32,047 bases of DNA, from the IMG/VR virus record IMGVR_UViG_3300021962_000389, positions 1 through 32,047 of that record; one strand, written 5' to 3'. This stretch comes from a virus. Below, piece after piece: positions 29,668-32,047 of this stretch. The position numbers and the translations under genes were made by a program. The notes under the pieces were generated by a model. The model saw only the letters and a list, made by a program, of their open reading frames with translations, searched no databases and was not told the origin of the DNA. Within the stretch, counting starts at the first letter, position 1. The number at the start of each line of letters is the position of its first letter.

Positions 29668-30111
29668 TTAAAATTTTAGTGATATTGAATTTTTGCGAGG
29701 AGTCGTTCCTACTTTTGGAACGTCGTTTCCGTATGCGTCGATTATTGGTTGCTTTTGTGCGAGTTTTAATAACTCAACCCTTGCGTCCAGGTCGGCTTTT
29801 AATTGGCAATAAATTTCGTCTTCAGCGTAGTTAATAGTTTCGCCTCCATTTGTCGGAACGAACTCGACGCCGTAGTACTTTAATTTTTCAAATGGTAAGT
29901 ATTTTCTCATTTCTGAGTCGGCTGAATTGATTACTTCTTTTAATCGGCAAATATTCGCCATAAATTGATGTTTGTCAACCTCTCCGCTTTCGATTACATT
30001 GTCAACCATTCTTTTACCAGTTAGGATTGCATCCTTTTTTGTAAAAGTTGGCTCGTACATTGTAACAAATTGCTCTGAATTTTCTAAAAATAATTTTGAA
30101 TTTGCTCCCAT
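29668..30111 (-). CDS. Hypothetical early protein
   Basis: A 147-residue mostly helical protein. The N-terminus FLENSEQFVTMYEPTFTKKDAILTGKRMVDNVIESGEVDKHQFMANICRLKEVINSADSEMRKYL and the middle GVEFVPTNGGETINYAEDEIYCQLKADLDARVELLKLA are reminiscent of a protein family recurrent in Bacteroidota phages near replication genes. It starts on the last base of the preceding stop. Role unknown; a recombination or replication accessory is possible by position only. Confidence 0.65.
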   Translation of the reverse strand: MGANSKLFLENSEQFVTMYEPTFTKKDAILTGKRMVDNVIESGEVDKHQFMANICRLKEVINSADSEMRKYLPFEKLKYYGVEFVPTNGGETINYAEDEIYCQLKADLDARVELLKLAQKQPIIDAYGNDVPKVGTTPRKNSISLKF

Positions 30112-30377
30112 TAGATTTTATTTATTATTTGTTCTATTTCGTTTAATTTTTTTAAAATTTGCTCAGCTGTTTTTATATTCCAATTGCATTTATTTAAAAA
30201 TCCTTTTAATGCGCTTTTTAAATTTGGATAATAATAATTTTCAGTAAATTCTTTTATTTCTCCAGTACCTTTTATTTTTAATTTATCCTCTTTTTTAAAA
30301 ATTTCTTTATTTTCATAAAATTGTAAAATAGTATTTTCTGAGTCATAAATTATTCTATAATTTTTATTTAACTCCAT
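30111..30377 (-). CDS. Hypothetical early protein
   Basis: An 88-residue protein: NYRIIYDSENTILQFYENKEIFKKEDKLKIKGTGEIKEFTENYYYPNLKSALKGFLNKC. The 'F~----~~-k~G----~-~~-yYp-L~~AL-~~L~-~' layout is seen in small phage proteins (DUF5405-like). The DNA is very AT-rich. Its start overlaps the previous stop by one base (TAATG). Function unknown. Confidence 0.62.
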   Translation of the reverse strand: MELNKNYRIIYDSENTILQFYENKEIFKKEDKLKIKGTGEIKEFTENYYYPNLKSALKGFLNKCNWNIKTAEQILKKLNEIEQIINKI

Positions 30378-30496
30378 TACGATTTTATTTTTTGATAAGC
30401 GTTACACATTTTTTCGTTGTTTGAGTAGTGTATCGATTGGATTGTTTTTCGCATCCATTTATCGAATTTTTTAATTTGTTTTAGTTTCTGATCCAT
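30377..30496 (-). CDS. Small basic hypothetical protein
   Basis: A 39-residue ORF, MDQKLKQIKKFDKWMRKTIQ then SIHYSNNEKMCNAYQKIKS. It overlaps the RHH-like gene by 16 bases and its stop shares a base with the next ATG. The overlaps on both sides support translation. No family recognised. Confidence 0.5.
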   Translation of the reverse strand: MDQKLKQIKKFDKWMRKTIQSIHYSNNEKMCNAYQKIKS

Positions 30497-30624
30497 TTTT
30501 CTAAGATTTTTTCTATTGTTTGTTTGATTTCGTTTTCTGCCTCTATTGGGATTAACCTTTTAATTATTTTGGTTTGAGTTCCCTCTTTAAATTTTGACTT
30601 TCGTCCGGCGTTTCTTTTATTCAT
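30481..30624 (-). CDS. Small ribbon-helix-helix-like protein
   Basis: A 47-residue ORF starting on the last base of the preceding stop (TAATG). It begins MNKRNAGRKSKFKEGTQTKI and continues IKRLIPIEAENEIKQTIEKILEKWI. The GRKSKFKEGT-x-T-K segment followed by a short strand and a helix is the pattern of small phage proteins with a ribbon-helix-helix-like DNA-binding fold. A regulator of the early region is possible. The fold is inferred. Confidence 0.6.
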   Translation of the reverse strand: MNKRNAGRKSKFKEGTQTKIIKRLIPIEAENEIKQTIEKILEKWIRN

Positions 30625-30833
30625 TATTCTTTAAATAAACTAAGTAAATTGTTTAAGGTAGTTTCAGTATCTAAAAACGTACAAATTGAGCTTGCCTCGT
30701 CAATAGTCAATCCGAAGACGCTTTGATTATTTTCTAAGCTCTTAATAATTTTTTGAGCTGAGGTTGGATAATATTTTTTTACAATTTCCAATTTTTCTAA
30801 ATATTCCGGTTTTAATCTTTGTAATAAATTCAT
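30624..30833 (-). CDS. Hypothetical early protein
   Basis: A 69-residue helical protein: LLQRLKPEYLEKLEIVKKYYPTSAQKIIKSLENNQSVFGLTIDEASSICTFL then a Leu-rich end. Its start overlaps the previous stop (ATGA). No family recognised. Confidence 0.6.
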   Translation of the reverse strand: MNLLQRLKPEYLEKLEIVKKYYPTSAQKIIKSLENNQSVFGLTIDEASSICTFLDTETTLNNLLSLFKE

Positions 30834-31024
30834 AATGAATAATAATAAGTTAATAATCTATTTCCTATTTGTAGCATTATTTTGGCTCTTTGTAAGTTGT
30901 AATTTAAATGTAAACCTAAATTTACTAATTCAATATGAGACTCAAATTTTTGCTGAGCGTTGTCAATCATTTTTAAGATTGCAATTTGTTTGCGGTGTTT
31001 GTGGATTAGTTTTTTAGTTTCCAT
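30830..31024 (-). CDS. Hypothetical early protein
   Basis: A 64-residue basic helical protein, METKKLIHKHRKQIAILKMI then DNAQQKFESHIELVNLGLHLNYN. It overlaps the membrane microprotein upstream by 11 bases. No family recognised. Confidence 0.58.
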   Translation of the reverse strand: METKKLIHKHRKQIAILKMIDNAQQKFESHIELVNLGLHLNYNLQRAKIMLQIGNRLLTYYYSL

Positions 31025-31100
31025 AACGTAAAATTATTTGAATTAAAAAATAACTCGCTGCGATTATACAAAATGTATAATAAAATTTTTTTGATTTCAT
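31014..31100 (-). CDS. 28-residue membrane microprotein
   Basis: A short ORF, MKSKKFYYTFCIIAASYFLI then QIILRYGN: a Lys-rich start, then one transmembrane helix of about 18 residues. It fills the gap between two genes and overlaps the next start. Small, so chance cannot be excluded, but the positive-inside layout and fit to the operon support it. Confidence 0.5.
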   Translation of the reverse strand: MKSKKFYYTFCIIAASYFLIQIILRYGN

Positions 31101-31110
31101 AATTTTGTTT

Positions 31111-31392
31111 TTAAAATTTTAAATATAAATCGTGATAAAATTTAACTTTATAATTATAATTATTAAATTTTGAATAATCCATTGGTAAACTTTCTATTGA
31201 TATAATTATTACTTTTTCAAAAGATTCTTTTATATTATCTAAAAATTCATTTATTTCTAAATTTGAATTTTCAGTTATTTCTGTTGTAGCTGTTATTTTA
31301 TATGATTGCATTTTTTTTTGTTTAGGTATTTGTTTTGGTATTTTATGGAGAGGTATTTCTCTACCTCCCCATTTTTTAGGAAAAAAACACAT
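31111..31392 (-). CDS. Hypothetical early protein
   Basis: A 93-residue frame whose ATG overlaps the previous stop as TAATG. An internal start at 31311 (MQSYKITATTEITENSNLEI...) gives a 66-residue protein without the unusual Lys/Pro-rich beginning (FFPKKWGGREIPLHKIPKQ). The overlap favours the longer form. The remainder is an alpha/beta protein ending in Tyr/Lys. The DNA is very AT-rich. No function. Confidence 0.55.
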   Translation of the reverse strand: MCFFPKKWGGREIPLHKIPKQIPKQKKMQSYKITATTEITENSNLEINEFLDNIKESFEKVIIISIESLPMDYSKFNNYNYKVKFYHDLYLKF

Positions 31393-31565
31393 TAGTTATC
31401 ACAGTTATTAATTAACCAATTTTCAAAATCTTTTTTCATTTGTTCAAAATCAAAATCTAAAGATAAAATTTGTTTTTCTCTTGGTAAGTAAAAATCATTG
31501 CAATCATCTGACATTAATAATTCGTTTGCAAAATCTTTTTTAGTTATTGTATTTAAATCAATCAT
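31392..31565 (-). CDS. First gene of the early operon
   Basis: A 57-residue acidic protein, MIDLNTITKKDFANELLMSD then DDFYLPREKQ-like and LDFDFEQMKKDFENWLINN. It starts about 30 bases downstream of the predicted early transcription start and is therefore likely to be made first in infection. Acidic composition is shared by many phage proteins that target host enzymes, but this is speculation. Confidence 0.58.
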   Translation of the reverse strand: MIDLNTITKKDFANELLMSDDCNDFYLPREKQILSLDFDFEQMKKDFENWLINNCDN

Positions 31566-31598
31566 AATTTCTTTTTTTTATTTGTTGTTATCTGAGTA

Positions 31599-31606
31599 CA
31601 AAGATA
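31599..31606 (-). promoter_or_regulatory. Early host-type promoter -7 box
   Basis: TATCTTTG on the minus strand fits the Bacteroidota TAnnTTTG box, 33 bases upstream of the first early ATG. No matching TTTG box is seen at the usual distance, so a weaker or regulated promoter is likely. The same 8-mer is found before the primase leader. Confidence 0.6.
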
Positions 31607-31681
31607 CAATCATTTTTTAATTAAAAGGACTTAAATTAAACTTTAACAAAATTTTAACATATTAAAATTATATGCAATCGG

Positions 31682-31714
31682 GTATAATTATCCGTATTTA
31701 TTCGAAATTATACG
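31682..31714. repeat. Operator-like repeats upstream of the early promoter
   Basis: TTATNCG occurs three times, starting at 31688, 31698 and 31708, exactly 10 bases apart (TTATCCG, TTATTCG, TTATACG). The same region contains inverted arms GTATAATT (31682-31689) and AATTATAC (31706-31713). Helical-turn spacing suggests a protein-binding array. Confidence 0.6.
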
Positions 31715-31726
31715 TAAAAGGATATA

Positions 31727-31750
31727 AAAAAACCACTTAAAAAAGTGGCT
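31727..31750 (-). terminator. Terminator of the whole late/lysis operon
   Basis: On the minus strand AGCCACTT-TTTT-AAGTGGTT forms an eight-pair stem followed by Ts and then TATATCC. It lies 31 bases after the stop of the membrane-anchored lipoprotein and separates late from early transcription across the junction. Confidence 0.88.
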
Positions 31751-31780
31751 TTGATTGGCTTAAGGCTGTGACGTCTCCAG

Positions 31781-32047
31781 TTAAGCGAATAGATTTAATC
31801 TCTTATTTAGATAATATAGTAATATTGCCAATAATAGCAACCATAACCACCAAAATTCAGTAATTATTGAGATTTTTCTTTGTACTTCTTTGACGCTTGT
31901 TTTGGTTTGCTGTACTGACTTAATATTTTCTTTACGACTACTTTGTACTATTTCGTTTTTTATTGTCTTATTTCGGCTCGTTTCACGTTTGTGACGTATT
32001 TTAGCATTAAGATAGGACGTTTTTTTGCCTTTGTTATCGATAATTAC
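31781..32047 (-). CDS. Lipoprotein with C-terminal membrane anchor (C-terminal part)
   Basis: This 89-codon open piece (88 residues and a stop) covers the same protein as 1-351. Its first 48 codons overlap that copy; the new part adds 40 residues. These include KTSVKEVQRKISII, a transmembrane helix TEFWWLWLLLLAILLYYL (near residues 132-149 of the joined protein) and the short tail NKRLNLFA. The Trp/Leu-rich helix followed by positive residues fits an inner-membrane anchor with the N-terminus outside. The copy here differs from the left copy by one amino acid (Lys instead of Asn). Confidence 0.72.
   Translation of the reverse strand, partial: VIIDNKGKKTSYLNAKIRHKRETSRNKTIKNEIVQSSRKENIKSVQQTKTSVKEVQRKISIITEFWWLWLLLLAILLYYLNKRLNLFA
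31904..32047. repeat. Right copy of terminal overlap
   Basis: Matches 1-144 with three substitutions in the last 21 bases. Two of the three are silent in the overlapping gene and one changes Asn to Lys. This pattern points to natural sequence variants rather than random error. Confidence 0.9.

Noticed and set aside
1-32047. Integrase, repressor, reverse transcriptase, tRNA genes.
   Set aside because: None could be recognised by eye. This does not exclude a diverged repressor among the small proteins, and tRNAs would need a covariance search.

Overview
The window looks like one complete, circularly permuted tailed-phage genome. Bases 1-144 recur as 31904-32047 with three substitutions, and one intact reading frame runs across the junction, so the unit genome is about 31,903 bp. 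Every convincing gene is on the minus strand. The probable host is a member of the Bacteroidota, most likely a flavobacterium. The sequence is AT-rich, genes lack clear Shine-Dalgarno sites, TAnnTTTG-type -7 boxes (the Bacteroidota housekeeping promoter) occur in intergenic gaps, and several proteins belong to families I associate with Bacteroidota phages: a BT4734/VirE_N-type primase-helicase, an XkdF-like protease, and small MKQTAVEQL and MTAKEKAKEL proteins. A tape measure protein, tail-assembly chaperones with an apparent -1 frameshift, and a tail terminator candidate indicate a long non-contractile (siphovirus-like) tail. No integrase or obvious repressor was seen.

Reading in the direction of transcription (high to low coordinates): an early promoter and operator-like region (about 31.6-31.7 kb) leads into a run of very small early genes (31.6-29.1 kb). 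Next comes an SSB-like protein, then a 309-bp gene-free stretch with nested inverted repeats (possible origin) and an attenuator-like terminator. The replication block follows: primase-helicase, HNH nuclease and SNF2-type helicase (28.1-24.0 kb). A second host-type promoter with a structured leader feeds a run of small accessory genes, including two paralogous families, ending with a VRR-NUC nuclease and a DNA methyltransferase (23.9-20.3 kb). The middle/late switch lies at 20.2-17.3 kb: a small gene, a phage sigma-factor-like protein, three small genes and the two terminase subunits. The late genes then run tail first (chaperone, tail completion, baseplate-like proteins, tape measure) and head second (XkdF-like protease/scaffold, major capsid, probable tail tube, portal, head-tail adaptor), then the fibre. 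The lysis cassette (two small membrane proteins, M15 endolysin, phosphoesterase, lipoprotein with a C-terminal membrane anchor) crosses the junction and ends at a strong terminator near 31.74 kb.

The most striking observation is a promoter-like motif, ACAAAA(C/T)-N11-GTTATA, present with exactly the same spacing at four late-region gaps: ahead of the sigma/terminase block, the tail block, the protease/capsid block and the portal block. In three of them the ATG starts exactly 5 nt after GTTATA, which suggests leaderless transcripts. The phage sigma-like protein is the natural candidate to read it. A second notable element is a terminator hairpin with a U-tract immediately before the primase-helicase start codon. 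Its apical loop is complementary to the upstream leader, which suggests RNA-level control of replication.

Functions of most early proteins cannot be assigned from sequence alone. Head/tail assignments other than terminase, capsid/protease, portal, tape measure and chaperone are inferred from order and general character.
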